A stretch of 64,000 nt of DNA from Paracoccaceae bacterium (GCA_030066905.1 JASJAR010000013.1:51008-115007); one strand, 5' to 3'. Counted from the first letter of the stretch, positions 11,233 to 24,532 are shown. The notes: a model not told the origin generated them from the sequence alone. Numbers and translations are program-made.

Positions 11233-11988
11233 ATGTCCCGCCTGTCCTTGATTGCCGCCCTGGCTGTTTGTGTTGCAAGTCCCGCGAGCGCTCAGTCGAG
11301 CCTCGGTGTGACCGGTATCGAGTTGGGCCTCGGCGGATTCTCCCAATCGGACGGCGGGGCATCGTTTCATGGCGACATCGTCCTCGACGTGGCCGTTACC
11401 GAGTTCCACCGGCTGCAAGGCGACCTCGCCTGGGTCGAAAGCGGTCGCGGCGCGGTTGGCCGGCTCGGGGGCCATGTCTACATGACCCCGCAGGACGGCC
11501 AGAAATACGGCCTCTTCGCGATGTTGGGCGACGCCAACGGGCGCGACCTCACCTATGCCGCAGGGGGCATCGAGGGAATGTTTGAGGTGACCGACCGCAC
11601 GGCACTCGGCGGCTATGCCGGCCTCGGCATCGGCTCCGACGAGGGGCTCGACGTGATCTTCGGCGGGGTCGAAGGCACGTTTCAGGCCTCCGACTTCGTT
11701 CGCATCGACGGCGGCGTGCAGGTTTCGGAATACGACGAGGCGGGGTTCCAGGCCATCGGCACCGAGGCGCGGCTGAACCTGCGCTACGCCCCGGCCGGCC
11801 AACCCTTCGCGGTCACCGCCGGGCTCGTCCACGACATGCTTACCGGGGAAGACGGCGAACCGGGGGAAACCCGCGCCGAGCTCACCCTGTCCTGGCGGTT
11901 CGGCTCCACCGCGAGCACGGCCCCGACCGACCGGCCGTTCCGCACCGCCGACCCGTTTCTGCCGCTCATCCGCCGGGGCCTCTACTGA
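11233..11988 (+). CDS. Exported outer-membrane barrel-like protein
   Basis: A 251-residue protein with a clear signal peptide (LSLIAALAVCVASPASAQ, cleavage after AQ at about residue 22). The mature part alternates polar and non-polar residues in many short strands, with Gly-rich turns (GGHVYMTP, GGYAGLGIGSD, LNLRYAP, ELTLSWRFGS), as expected for a small outer-membrane beta-barrel of about 8-10 strands. It does not end in the usual terminal aromatic strand but continues for about 25 residues, ending GLY. The family is not recognised. The ATG at 11233 has GGAG 8 bases upstream; the GTG at 11224 overlaps that ribosome site and is rejected. Confidence 0.7.
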   Translation: MSRLSLIAALAVCVASPASAQSSLGVTGIELGLGGFSQSDGGASFHGDIVLDVAVTEFHRLQGDLAWVESGRGAVGRLGGHVYMTPQDGQKYGLFAMLGDANGRDLTYAAGGIEGMFEVTDRTALGGYAGLGIGSDEGLDVIFGGVEGTFQASDFVRIDGGVQVSEYDEAGFQAIGTEARLNLRYAPAGQPFAVTAGLVHDMLTGEDGEPGETRAELTLSWRFGSTASTAPTDRPFRTADPFLPLIRRGLY

Positions 11989-12102
11989 GCGGTGCGGGCC
12001 CGGGCCGGACGGCGGCCAGGGCCCCGGGGCGACCAGACGGCCCGCCGCACCTCCGCCATCATTTGGTCATCCACCGGCCATGCTTTGGGGGACAATAGAC
12101 CC

Positions 12103-12426
12103 ATGACCCATGGGACCGGCACAATGGACACGATCGACAGACCTCACCGCACCGGCCCGGAGCCCGGGCTGACCGGGCTCGTCGGCTGGTTGATTGCGCG
12201 CATGTGCCCCGCCGCGCCCGCCGCATCCGTCGCAGCCCGCCGGGTCACCCTCGAACGGCCGGACGCCCCCCGCAAGATGCGCCCCGAACCACCCCGGCGG
12301 TACCGAAAGCCGCTGGCCATCGGCCCCTACGCGCCCCGCTACGCCGCCCAGGGCAACGTCGTCGTCGAACTCGCCCGCCCGTCCCTCCAGGCCGACAATC
12401 TCTTCCGCGACGACTTCGTCGGCTGA
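12103..12426 (+). CDS. Hypothetical protein, 107 residues
   Basis: A small basic, Pro/Arg-rich protein that I do not recognise. A short hydrophobic patch ([19 protein letters not shown]) lies around residues 25-45, followed by an Arg/Pro-rich stretch ([12 protein letters not shown]) and an acidic C-terminus ([11 protein letters not shown]). GGGGG lies about 11 bases before the ATG at 12103; the ATG at 12124 is an alternative. It is just upstream of trmFO on the same strand. Composition bias makes a spurious frame possible, but the context and ribosome site favour a gene. Confidence 0.45.
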   Translation: MTHGTGTMDTIDRPHRTGPEPGLTGLVGWLIARMCPAAPAASVAARRVTLERPDAPRKMRPEPPRRYRKPLAIGPYAPRYAAQGNVVVELARPSLQADNLFRDDFVG

Positions 12427-12482
12427 GCCCGTCCCCCCCCGGGGGCTTCCCTCCCGCGCGGCGAGCCGCTATCCCCCGCCCC

Positions 12483-13835
12483 ATGAGCGAACGACTTCAC
12501 ATCGTCGGCGGTGGCATGGCGGGTTCCGAAGCCGCCTGGCAGGCGGCCGAAGCAGGGGTGAAGGTCGTGATCCACGAAATGCGCCCCGATGTCGGCACCT
12601 TCGCGCACAAGACCGGCGATCTGGCCGAGATGGTCTGCTCGAACTCGTTCCGCTCCGACGATGACGAGCAAAACGCCGTGGGCCTTCTCCATTGGGAAAT
12701 GCGCGCCGCCGGCGGGCTCATCATGGAGATGGGCGACGCCCACCGCCTCCCCGCCGGCGGCGCACTCGCCGTCGACCGCGCGGCCTTCTCCGCCGCCGTC
12801 ACCGCACGGCTCCGCGCCCATCCGCGCATCTCCGTGACCGGCGAGGAAGTCACCGCCCTGCCTGAGACCGGCCAGTGGATCATCGCCACCGGCCCTCTGA
12901 CCTCCTCGGCCCTCGCCGACGCCATCCGCGCCGAGACCGGCGAGGACGCGCTCGCCTTCTTCGACGCCATCGCCCCCATCGTCTATGCCGACAGCGTGGA
13001 CATGTCGGTGGCCTGGGCCCAGTCGCGCTACGACAAGGGTGAGACCGAGGAGGAGCGCACCGCCTATATCAACTGCCCGATGGACCGCGCCCGGTACGAG
13101 GCCTTCATCGACGCGCTTCTCGCCGCCGACAAGACCGCCTTCAAGGAGGGCGAAACTGCCGGCTATTTCGACGGCTGCCTGCCCATCGAGGTGATGGCCG
13201 AACGCGGCCGCGAGACGCTGCGCCACGGGCCGATGAAGCCGGTGGGGCTCACAAACCCCCATGACCCTCAGACCAAGGCTCATGCGGTCGTCCAGCTTCG
13301 CCGCGAAAATGCGCTGGGGACGCTCTACAACGTCGTCGGCTTCCAGACGAAGATGAAGTACGGCGCGCAAACTGATGTTTTCCGAATGATTCCCGGGCTC
13401 GAAAACGCACGCTTCGCCCGCCTCGGCGGCATCCACCGCAACACGTTTCTGAATTCCCCGCGCCTGCTCGACGGCGCGATGCGGCTGAAATCGAAGCCCC
13501 ATATCCGCTTCGCCGGTCAGATCACCGGGGTCGAGGGCTATGTCGAAAGCGCCGCCATGGGGCTTCTCGCGGGCCGGATGGCGGCCGCCGAAATCGCCGG
13601 GCGGCCCCTGCCGCCGGTCCCCGACACCACCGCCATGGGCGCGCTTCTGACCCACATCACCGGCGGGGCGGATGCGAAGACCTTCCAGCCGATGAACGTG
13701 AATTTCGGGCTCTTCCCGCCGGTCGAAGCCAGGGGCGGCCGCCGTGGCCGGCGCGACCGCTACAAGGCCTATACCGACCGCGCCAAGGCCGATTGGCAAG
13801 GCTGGCTTGGCCGCGCCGCACTGGACGCCGCCTGA
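12483..13835 (+). CDS. trmFO: tRNA (uracil-5-)-methyltransferase TrmFO
   Basis: The folate/FAD-dependent enzyme that makes m5U54 in the T-loop of tRNA, 450 residues (typical length). The N-terminus [20 protein letters not shown] is the FAD-binding Rossmann motif; VIHEMRP and the [11 protein letters not shown] block are characteristic of TrmFO. The conserved cysteine of [10 protein letters not shown] and [12 protein letters not shown] follows the family pattern, and [20 protein letters not shown] is the second FAD-contact region. Start at 12483 ([11 protein letters not shown]); the long upstream frame is an extension without support. It opens a plus-strand run with a methyltransferase and gluQRS, all linked to tRNA or methylation. 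Confidence 0.95.
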   Translation: MSERLHIVGGGMAGSEAAWQAAEAGVKVVIHEMRPDVGTFAHKTGDLAEMVCSNSFRSDDDEQNAVGLLHWEMRAAGGLIMEMGDAHRLPAGGALAVDRAAFSAAVTARLRAHPRISVTGEEVTALPETGQWIIATGPLTSSALADAIRAETGEDALAFFDAIAPIVYADSVDMSVAWAQSRYDKGETEEERTAYINCPMDRARYEAFIDALLAADKTAFKEGETAGYFDGCLPIEVMAERGRETLRHGPMKPVGLTNPHDPQTKAHAVVQLRRENALGTLYNVVGFQTKMKYGAQTDVFRMIPGLENARFARLGGIHRNTFLNSPRLLDGAMRLKSKPHIRFAGQITGVEGYVESAAMGLLAGRMAAAEIAGRPLPPVPDTTAMGALLTHITGGADAKTFQPMNVNFGLFPPVEARGGRRGRRDRYKAYTDRAKADWQGWLGRAALDAA

Positions 13836-13856
13836 CATCGCGGCCTAGGGTCGGTC

Positions 13857-14486
13857 ATGGGCGACGACGAGAGCTTCTTCGACAAGGTCTACCGGACGAC
13901 CGGCCCCCGCGACATCGCCGCGCTCTACGACGACTGGGCCGCGCAGTACGATTCGGACGTCGGCGGCGCGGGTTATGCAACGCCGGCCCGGATCGCGTCG
14001 GCGCTGGCGCGCGTCCTCGGGGCGGACGCCCCCGCCGCCCCGGTGCTCGATTACGGCTGCGGCACGGGCCTCGCCGGCGTTGCCCTCAAAGCGGCGGGCT
14101 TCGCCGCAATCGATGGCTGCGACCCTTCCGAAGGAATGATCGAAAAAGCCCGCGCGCTCGACATTTACCGCGAGACCTTCACCTTCAATCCGCTCGATCC
14201 GCCCGGCGCGCAGGTCATCGGCATCTACCCCGCTATCGTCGCCGCGGGGGTGATCTCGGTCGGCGCGGCGCCGCCGGAGGTCCTCGCTCACCTCTATTCC
14301 AGCCTCGCTCCCGGCGCCCGGCTGGCATTCTCCTATAACGGCCACACCCTCGAGGATCCGGCCTATATGGCCGCCCTCGACCGCGTCCGCGCCGACAGGG
14401 ACTGCGTTTTGGAGGTCGCCGAGGACGGGCCGCATCTTCCCGAACTCGGCCTCACCTCGCGGGTTTTCGTCCTGCGCCGGGCATGA
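13857..14486 (+). CDS. Class I SAM-dependent methyltransferase
   Basis: A 209-residue methyltransferase with motif I VLDYGCGTGLAGVAL, motif II region AIDGCDPSEGMIEKA, and a VISVGAAPP post-II region where the usual catalytic loop would be. The substrate cannot be read from the sequence; the layout resembles small-molecule methyltransferases of the UbiE/Methyltransf_11 group. The ATG at 13857 follows AGGG. It begins 21 bases after trmFO and its stop overlaps the gluQRS start as ATGA, so it belongs to the same transcription unit. Confidence 0.8.
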   Translation: MGDDESFFDKVYRTTGPRDIAALYDDWAAQYDSDVGGAGYATPARIASALARVLGADAPAAPVLDYGCGTGLAGVALKAAGFAAIDGCDPSEGMIEKARALDIYRETFTFNPLDPPGAQVIGIYPAIVAAGVISVGAAPPEVLAHLYSSLAPGARLAFSYNGHTLEDPAYMAALDRVRADRDCVLEVAEDGPHLPELGLTSRVFVLRRA

Positions 14487-15361
14487 GCTACGCCACCCGC
14501 TTCGCCCCGTCGCCGACGGGGCCTTTGCATCTCGGCCACGCCTATTCGGCCATGCTCGCGTTCGACCGGGCGAAGGCCATGGGCGGCACGTTTCACCTGC
14601 GCATCGAAGACACCGATTTCGACCGCTGCCGCGAGGAGTGGGTGGCCCTCATCGACGAAGACCTCCGCTGGCTCGGGCTCGACTGGCCGAAACCCCCGCT
14701 CCGCCAGTCCGACCACCTCGAGCGCTATGCCCGCTCCCTCTATCGCCTGATTGCCATCGGCCTTGTCTATCCCTGCTCCTGCACGCGAGCCGACATTGCC
14801 GCGGCTGCCACCGCTCCCCAGGAAGGTGCCACCTATGGCCCGATCTACCCCGGCACCTGCCGCGGGCGGCCGATGTCATCGCGCAGGCAGGGCGATGCGC
14901 TGAGGCTCGATATCGCCCAAGCCGTCGCGCGCATCGGCCCCGTGGCCTTCACCGAATCCGGAGGGGTGCGGAAGGCCGCGCGCCACACCTATTTGCCCGA
15001 AACCCTTGTCGAGACAGCGGGAGACATCGTCCTCGCCCGCAAAGGCTCAGGGATCGTCAGCTACTTCTTCGCCTCCGCCCTCGACGACGCCCATCAATCC
15101 ATCACCGAAGTCGTGCGCGGCGAGGATCTTTTCGATTTCACCGCCGTTCAGGTCCTGCTCCTGGTGCTTCTCGGCCTGCCGGTCCCGGCCTATCACCACC
15201 ACCGGCTCATCCGCGACGCCGCCGGCAAGCGTCTGGCCAAGCGCGATGACGCCCGGGCGATCTCGAAGTTCCGTGCCGAGGGCGCGACGCCCGCCGATAT
15301 CCGCCGGATGGTCGGGCTCCCTGCCGGGACCGCGCCGCGGTCTGGTGCCCCCCGGGTGTGA
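14483..15361 (+). CDS. gluQRS: Glutamyl-Q tRNA(Asp) synthetase
   Basis: A 292-residue paralogue of glutamyl-tRNA synthetase lacking the anticodon-binding domain. It attaches glutamate to queuosine at position 34 of tRNA-Asp. The HIGH motif is HLGH in FAPSPTGPLHLGHAYSA; the KMSKS-type motif is KRLAKRDD. Zinc ligands are CSCTRAD and, about 20 residues later, YPGTC. Length and truncation after the KMSKS loop separate it from GltX. It overlaps the methyltransferase stop by 4 bases. It implies that the cell makes queuosine-modified tRNA. Confidence 0.94.
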   Translation: MSYATRFAPSPTGPLHLGHAYSAMLAFDRAKAMGGTFHLRIEDTDFDRCREEWVALIDEDLRWLGLDWPKPPLRQSDHLERYARSLYRLIAIGLVYPCSCTRADIAAAATAPQEGATYGPIYPGTCRGRPMSSRRQGDALRLDIAQAVARIGPVAFTESGGVRKAARHTYLPETLVETAGDIVLARKGSGIVSYFFASALDDAHQSITEVVRGEDLFDFTAVQVLLLVLLGLPVPAYHHHRLIRDAAGKRLAKRDDARAISKFRAEGATPADIRRMVGLPAGTAPRSGAPRV

Positions 15362-15400
15362 ATGGCCGCAGGGCCAAAGTAGGCGAACAGCGCCTTCCCC

Positions 15401-15760
15401 TCAGCCCATGGGCGCCATCAGTTCCACCTCGTCCCCGCCCCGGACCGCGGTGTAGAAACAAGACCGCCGCCCGGTATGACAGGCCGGCCCGGTCTGGCGC
15501 ACGGTCACGAGAACCGTATCCCGGTCGCAATCCACCCGCATCTCGACGAGTTCCTGGACATGGCCGGAGGTTTCTCCCTTGACCCAGAACGCCGCCCGCG
15601 AGCGCGACCAATAGGTCACCCGCCCGGTCTCCAGCGTCCGCGCGACAGCTTCGGCATTCATCCAGGCCAGCATCAGCACCTCCCCGGTCTCTGCATCCTG
15701 GGCGATGGCGGGCAAGAGCCCCTGATCGTTGTAGACAAGCGTTGCGGGGTCGAACGGCAT
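15401..15760 (-). CDS. hisI: Phosphoribosyl-AMP cyclohydrolase
   Basis: HisI, 119 residues, opens the adenine ring of phosphoribosyl-AMP in step three of histidine synthesis. The family signature is intact: [46 protein letters not shown] for metal binding, and the cysteine pair [11 protein letters not shown]. It is the stand-alone form without the HisE domain. It is convergent with gluQRS and divergent from the IscU-like gene; no other his genes are in the window. Confidence 0.94.
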   Translation of the reverse strand: MPFDPATLVYNDQGLLPAIAQDAETGEVLMLAWMNAEAVARTLETGRVTYWSRSRAAFWVKGETSGHVQELVEMRVDCDRDTVLVTVRQTGPACHTGRRSCFYTAVRGGDEVELMAPMG

Positions 15761-15819
15761 CGGGGTTTTCTCTTCGGCGAATGGGCCCTAAGTCTTAGGG
15801 GCAGCGACACGGAATGGCT

Positions 15820-16272
15820 ATGGCCGACAGCGATCTCATCAAACTCTATTCGGGGCGCATCCTCGAACTGGCCTCGGCGATTCCCCATGCCGGTCGTCTC
15901 GACGGGCCGGACGCCACCGTCAAACGCCGCTCGCCGCTCTGCGGCTCGACCGTGACGGTGGATGTCGGCCTCGACGGCGGGCGCATCTCGCGCTTCGGTC
16001 AGGACGTCAAGGCCTGCGCCCTCGGCCAGGCCTCGGCGGCCATTGCCGGCGCCCATGCGATCGGGCGGACCCGGGCCGAAGTCGAAGCGGCCCGCGATGC
16101 GCTCCGGGCAATGCTCACCGAAGGGGGCGCTCCTCCGGGCGCGCCCTATGACGGTTTCGAGGTGCTTGAGCCCGCGCGGGACTTCAAAAACCGCCATGCC
16201 TCGATCATGCTGGCGCTGGAGGCCACCGCCGAGGCGATGGCGCAGGCCGAGCTCGCCCGGGCGACCGCCTGA
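15820..16272 (+). CDS. IscU/NifU-like iron-sulfur scaffold protein, atypical ligands
   Basis: A 150-residue protein of the NifU N-terminal/IscU fold, which normally assembles Fe-S clusters. It keeps two cysteines, in SPLCGSTVTV and DVKACALGQAS. The position of the third IscU cysteine reads KNRHASIMLALEA: the histidine is kept and the cysteine is Ala. The Asp after the first cysteine is Ser. This suggests altered cluster chemistry, or a different role such as zinc or persulfide handling. The ATG at 15820 has GGA close upstream; the ATG at 15814 is possible. It is divergent from hisI and not in an isc or suf operon. Confidence 0.78.
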   Translation: MADSDLIKLYSGRILELASAIPHAGRLDGPDATVKRRSPLCGSTVTVDVGLDGGRISRFGQDVKACALGQASAAIAGAHAIGRTRAEVEAARDALRAMLTEGGAPPGAPYDGFEVLEPARDFKNRHASIMLALEATAEAMAQAELARATA

Positions 16273-16314
16273 CGCTGAGCCGCAAACCGGCTCTTCACCG
16301 ACACCCGTTCTGCC

Positions 16315-16351
16315 AAAAAAAATCCGCCGCACACCCCTCACAGGGCGGCGG
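16315..16351 (-). terminator. Rho-independent terminator of the small SOS gene
   Basis: On the minus strand a stem formed by CCGCCGC and GCGGCGG with a 14-base loop is followed, after one base, by eight T residues (complement of 16315-16322). It lies about 135 bases after the stop of the 43-residue membrane protein. It could also act on the IscU-like gene from the other side, but there the T run is missing. Confidence 0.65.
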
Positions 16352-16487
16352 CGGAAGTGGCGTATCTGGCGAAATCCGCACCCCTTAAGGGCCGTGGGGC
16401 GGCCCCGGATGGGGACAGAAGATCGCATCGAAGTTTGGGGACAGGATGCGAGGGATGCGGGGCGTTGCCAGTCCGCAGGCAGATAGG

Positions 16488-16619
16488 TCAGACGAGACCC
16501 GGTAGATGAAGAATCGCGAGAAGCATCACGACAAGCGCCGCCCCTCCTGCGAAATCCTGAATGAGATGGCCCGGGGCCACAGCGAAGCGACGGGCGAATG
16601 TATTTGCAAAGCGGGTCAT
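16488..16619 (-). CDS. Small single-pass membrane protein, probably SOS-induced
   Basis: A 43-residue peptide starting MTRFANTFARRFAVAPG, then one hydrophobic segment (GGAALVVMLLAILHLPGLV, about residues 25-43) that reaches the C-terminus. The basic N-terminus predicts the N-in orientation. The ATG at 16619 has AGGA about 9 bases upstream; a longer frame to 16706 crosses the promoter region. Two LexA boxes lie 70-106 bases upstream and a terminator follows at 16351-16315, so this is a complete one-gene unit. Caulobacter SidA, a 29-residue SOS-induced division inhibitor, has a similar plan, but I could not show homology. The gene is recognised from context, not from a known family. Confidence 0.62.
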   Translation of the reverse strand: MTRFANTFARRFAVAPGHLIQDFAGGAALVVMLLAILHLPGLV

Positions 16620-16689
16620 CGGGGCGGTCCTGCACTCAGCGTCGTGTTCTTGTTGACGATTTGTTCTCATATCTCGCGCCCCGAGTAAA

Positions 16690-16704
16690 GAACTTTTTAA
16701 GAAC
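16690..16704 (-). promoter_or_regulatory. LexA box 1 (GTTC-N7-GTTC)
   Basis: The minus strand reads GTTCTTAAAAAGTTC, an exact match to the alphaproteobacterial LexA operator. It is the box nearer to the small membrane gene at 16619. Confidence 0.75.
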
Positions 16705-16710
16705 ATTGGC

Positions 16711-16725
16711 GAACAGGTCCAGAAC
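16711..16725 (-). promoter_or_regulatory. LexA box 2 (GTTC-N7-GTTC)
   Basis: The minus strand reads GTTCTGGACCTGTTC, a second exact match. It is six bases from box 1, so the GTTC elements start at 10-11-base steps on the same helix face. Tandem boxes usually mean tight repression by LexA. Confidence 0.75.
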
Positions 16726-16814
16726 CTCCGCCGTGTCCCGGATGCGATCCGCCTGCCCGCTAGGCCTGGAAGGCCTTCCGGCCGCGGCCTCGGAAGGACG
16801 ACCGTTTCCTCCGC

Positions 16815-21672
<4,858 letters not shown>

Positions 21673-22386
21673 TCAGGCGGTTGCCGCCACCGGCCCGTCG
21701 GACACTTCCGGTTCAGGGTCGCGGAGCACATAGCCACGGCCCCAGACCGTCTCGATGTAATTGTCGCCCTCGGTCGCCTGCGAGAGCTTCTTGCGCAACT
21801 TGCAGATGAAGACATCGATGATCTTCAGTTCCGGCTCGTCCATGCCCCCGTAGAGATGGTTGAGGAACATCTCCTTGGTGAGCGTCGTGCCCTTGCGCAG
21901 CGACAACAGCTCGAGCATCTGGTACTCCTTGCCCGTCAGATGCACCGGCCGGCCGCTTGCCTCGACGGTCTTGGCGTCGAGATTGACCTCGACCTTTCCG
22001 GTCCGGATCACCGACTGAGCATGGCCCTTCGAGCGCCGGATGATCGCGTGGATCCGCGCCACGAGTTCCTCGCGGTGAAACGGCTTTGTGAGGTAATCGT
22101 CCGCCCCGAAGCCGAAACCCTTGATTTTGTTCTCCGTATCGTCCGCCCCCGACAGGATCAGGATCGGCGTCTCGATCCGCGCCAGCCGAAGTTGCCGCAA
22201 CACGTCATGGCCGTTCATGTCCGGCAGATTGAGGTCGAGCAGGATCAGGTCGTAGTCGTAGAGCTTGGCAAGATCGATCCCCTCCTCGCCGAGATCGGTC
22301 GCGTAGACGTTCAGATTGGCATGGGTCAGCATCAGTTCGATGCTGCGGGAGGTCGTCGGATCGTCTTCGACCAGAAGCACGCGCAT
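21673..22386 (-). CDS. ctrA: Cell-cycle response regulator CtrA
   Basis: CtrA, 237 residues, is the OmpR-type master regulator of the alphaproteobacterial cell cycle, motility and gene-transfer-agent expression. The receiver domain starts [19 protein letters not shown], with the phosphorylated Asp51 in [13 protein letters not shown] and the Lys of DDYLTKPF. The DNA-binding winged helix includes [17 protein letters not shown] and [11 protein letters not shown]. It is normally phosphorylated through CckA-ChpT. The C-terminus ends PVAATA, similar in character to the degradation-tag ends of other CtrA proteins. A TTAA-N7-TTAC site lies 53 bases upstream, and sciP is the next gene upstream on the same strand. 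Confidence 0.97.
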   Translation of the reverse strand: MRVLLVEDDPTTSRSIELMLTHANLNVYATDLGEEGIDLAKLYDYDLILLDLNLPDMNGHDVLRQLRLARIETPILILSGADDTENKIKGFGFGADDYLTKPFHREELVARIHAIIRRSKGHAQSVIRTGKVEVNLDAKTVEASGRPVHLTGKEYQMLELLSLRKGTTLTKEMFLNHLYGGMDEPELKIIDVFICKLRKKLSQATEGDNYIETVWGRGYVLRDPEPEVSDGPVAATA

Positions 22387-22438
22387 TGTTTAACTCCGAG
22401 AGGTTCCCAAATTCGAAAACGACAATGACGGGATTTGG

Positions 22439-22453
22439 TTAACCGCCGGTTAC
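22439..22453. promoter_or_regulatory. CtrA-binding site upstream of ctrA
   Basis: TTAA-CCGCCGG-TTAC, one mismatch from the CtrA consensus TTAA-N7-TTAA, lies between the sciP stop and the ctrA start. This placement suggests autoregulation of ctrA. Confidence 0.6.
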
Positions 22454-22479
22454 CCTCGGGTAAGATTATATCAATCAAC

Positions 22480-22758
22480 CTAGAGTTGTCTATAGCGTTG
22501 CAGGGCGGTCGCCTTGAGCGCCGCTTCGCCATGCTCGGCGACCGCCTCGGTCCAGCCGTCGAGCTCCTCGCCGGAGAGGCCATAAATCTCCAGCGCCTCC
22601 GCCCGGCTGATCAGCCCGCCCTCCACCGCGCGCACCACGGAGGCCTTGCGGCTCGCCACCCAGCGCCGCGTCTTCGGATCCGGCAGATCCGCGCGTGTCA
22701 TCACCGTGCCATCGGGCATCGTCACGGCACGGGGGCCATCGACCTTCTTGAGGTACAT
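22480..22758 (-). CDS. sciP: SciP (DUF1153), small CtrA inhibitory protein
   Basis: A 92-residue DUF1153 protein. The N-terminus MYLKKVDGPRAVTMPDG, the block RRWVASRKASVVRAVEGGLI and the end ATALQRYRQL match Caulobacter SciP, a helix-turn-helix protein. SciP binds CtrA at promoters and blocks recruitment of RNA polymerase, so CtrA-activated genes stay silent in G1 swarmer cells. The start at 22758 is the only one that fits the family; the frame running upstream into mnmA is an antisense extension. It lies directly upstream of ctrA on the same strand, so activator and inhibitor are linked. Confidence 0.93.
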   Translation of the reverse strand: MYLKKVDGPRAVTMPDGTVMTRADLPDPKTRRWVASRKASVVRAVEGGLISRAEALEIYGLSGEELDGWTEAVAEHGEAALKATALQRYRQL

Positions 22759-22805
22759 GCCTAGACCTCTTGCACTCAACTTGGGCCCAACATGGACCAC
22801 GAGGT

Positions 22806-22820
22806 TTAACCCCGGGTGAA
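22806..22820. promoter_or_regulatory. Candidate CtrA site in the sciP-mnmA gap
   Basis: TTAA-CCCCGGG-TGAA, one mismatch from TTAA-N7-TTAA, lies 48 bases upstream of the sciP start. Confidence 0.4.
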
Positions 22821-22828
22821 GCGAGGCC

Positions 22829-22856
22829 TTGTGAGTAGGTCGCATTTTCCTATATT
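22829..22856 (+). promoter_or_regulatory. Candidate mnmA promoter
   Basis: TTGTGA (22829-22834) and TATATT (22851-22856) have a 16-base spacer, 34 bases before the mnmA start. Confidence 0.45.
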
Positions 22857-22890
22857 GCCCCCGACTTCCCCTTGACCGGACCGATGAGAG

Positions 22891-24027
22891 ATGGCGCTCG
22901 ACGCCCACCCGCTGAATTCGCTTGGCTTCGCCAGGCCCCCCGCCGAGACCCGCGTCGTGGTGGCGATGTCGGGCGGGGTCGATTCCTCGGTCGTCGCAGC
23001 GATGCTGGCCGAGGAGGGCTACGACGTCGTCGGCGTGACGCTCCAGCTCTACGATCACGGGGCCGCGCTTGCCAAGAAGGGCGCCTGCTGTGCGGGGGTC
23101 GATATCCACGATGCCCGCCGGGTGGCCGAGGAAATGGGGTTTCCCCACTACGTGCTCGATTACGAGAACATCTTCCGCGATGCAGTGATCGACGAGTTTG
23201 CCGACGCCTATCTCGCCGGCGCGACGCCGGTGCCCTGCATCCGCTGCAACGAACGGGTGAAGTTCAAGGACCTTCTGGAGACCGCGAAGGACCTTGATGC
23301 CGACTGTATGGCCACCGGCCACTACATCCGCCGCGAGACGGGCCCCGCTGGCCCGGAGCTTCACCGTGCGGCCGACACCGCCCGCGACCAGAGCTACTTT
23401 CTGTTCTCGACGACCCGCGAACAGCTTTCATACCTGCGCTTCCCCCTGGGCGGGCTGGCCTCGAAAGCCGAAACCCGGGCGCTTGCCGAGCGCTACGGGC
23501 TTTCCGTCGCCGATAAGCCCGACAGCCAGGACATCTGCTTCGTTCCGGGGGGCAACTACGCCGCGGTGATCGAGAAGCTCCGCCCCGGCGCCGCCGAGCC
23601 CGGCGAGATCGTCGATGCCGACGGGCGGGTGCTCGGACCCCATCCAGGCGTGATCCATTTCACCATCGGCCAGCGCCGGGGCCTCGGCATCGGCGGGCTG
23701 GCCGAGCCGCTTTATGTCGTCAAGCTCGACGTCGAGGCCCGGCGGGTGATCGTCGGCCCGAAGGAGATGCTGGCAACCCGCATCGTGCCGGTGCGCGAGA
23801 TCAACTGGCTGGGCGACGGGCCGTTCGAGGGCGATGCGAGGGACATCGAGGTGCGGGTCCGCTCCACCCGGCCCCCTGCCCCCGCACTCCTGCGGCCGCT
23901 GTCGGAGACCGAAGCCGAGGTCGAGCTTCTCTCACCCGAGGAAGGCATCAGCCCGGGCCAGGCGGCGGTGTTCTACGAGCCAGGCAGCACACGGGTGCTC
24001 GGGGGGGGATGGATCTGGCGCGGGTAA
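22891..24027 (+). CDS. mnmA: tRNA-specific 2-thiouridylase MnmA
   Basis: MnmA, 378 residues, makes 2-thiouridine at the wobble position of tRNA-Lys, -Glu and -Gln. The PP-loop [18 protein letters not shown] adenylates the uridine. The two catalytic cysteines lie in [13 protein letters not shown] and [11 protein letters not shown]. The MATGHY and [13 protein letters not shown] blocks are typical. The N-terminal 20 residues before the PP-loop are a short extension. It is divergent from sciP, and its end is convergent with fabZ across a double hairpin. Confidence 0.95.
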   Translation: MALDAHPLNSLGFARPPAETRVVVAMSGGVDSSVVAAMLAEEGYDVVGVTLQLYDHGAALAKKGACCAGVDIHDARRVAEEMGFPHYVLDYENIFRDAVIDEFADAYLAGATPVPCIRCNERVKFKDLLETAKDLDADCMATGHYIRRETGPAGPELHRAADTARDQSYFLFSTTREQLSYLRFPLGGLASKAETRALAERYGLSVADKPDSQDICFVPGGNYAAVIEKLRPGAAEPGEIVDADGRVLGPHPGVIHFTIGQRRGLGIGGLAEPLYVVKLDVEARRVIVGPKEMLATRIVPVREINWLGDGPFEGDARDIEVRVRSTRPPAPALLRPLSETEAEVELLSPEEGISPGQAAVFYEPGSTRVLGGGWIWRG

Positions 24028-24029
24028 AC

Positions 24030-24069
24030 GCCGCTTCGACGCGGCGCGACACGCGGTTGCGTAACCGCG
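24030..24069. repeat. Double-hairpin element, copy 2 (probable bidirectional terminator)
   Basis: GCCGC-TTCGAC-GCGGC (24030-24045) followed by CGCGGTT-GCGT-AACCGCG (24052-24069). The layout and part of the sequence match the element at 7723-7764. It fills the gap between the mnmA and fabZ stops. Confidence 0.6.
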
Positions 24070-24070
24070 A

Positions 24071-24532
24071 CTACCCCGCCGGAGGCAACTGGATCATCGC
24101 CATCAGTTCGCATTCGCAGGCCAGCTCGCCCCCGACCGTGGCCCGGGCCTGAAACCGCCAGACCTTGCCGCCGCCCCTGAGCGTGACGAGCTCCATCTCC
24201 AGCCGGTCGCCGGGGACGACCTTGCGGCGGAACTTCGCCTTGTCGATCCCCATGAAATAGACGAGCGCGCCGCTGTCCATCAGGTCCTGCCCGATGGAGA
24301 CGATCACCGCCGAGGTCTGCGCCATGGCCTCGATGATGAGCACCCCCGGCATCACCGGTTCCACCGGGAAATGGCCCTGGAAGAACGGCTCGTTGATGCT
24401 GACGTTCTTGATCCCCACACCGCGTTTGGTGCCGTCGATCTCCACCACCTTGTCGATCAGGAGAAACGGGTACCGGTGCGGGATCGCGCGCAGGATGGTC
24501 GCGATGTCCGCGGTCTTCGTCGTCTCGGTCAT
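24071..24532 (-). CDS. fabZ: 3-hydroxyacyl-ACP dehydratase FabZ
   Basis: FabZ, 153 residues, dehydrates 3-hydroxyacyl-ACP in fatty-acid elongation and influences lipid A supply. The hot-dog fold signature is [16 protein letters not shown] with the catalytic His, followed by the Glu in [12 protein letters not shown]. The N-terminus ([17 protein letters not shown]) is typical. It is the last gene of the bamA-skp-fabZ segment; lpxA, which usually follows, is absent because mnmA comes next in convergent orientation. Confidence 0.95.
   Translation of the reverse strand: MTETTKTADIATILRAIPHRYPFLLIDKVVEIDGTKRGVGIKNVSINEPFFQGHFPVEPVMPGVLIIEAMAQTSAVIVSIGQDLMDSGALVYFMGIDKAKFRRKVVPGDRLEMELVTLRGGGKVWRFQARATVGGELACECELMAMIQLPPAG

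Noticed and set aside
12204..12482. N-terminal extension of trmFO
   Set aside because: The upstream part is Arg/Pro-rich and overlaps another frame; family members start at the FAD-binding motif just after 12483.
16646..16666. Another GTTC pair near the small SOS gene
   Set aside because: Spacing is 13 bases instead of 7, so it does not meet the LexA motif; the two boxes further upstream do.
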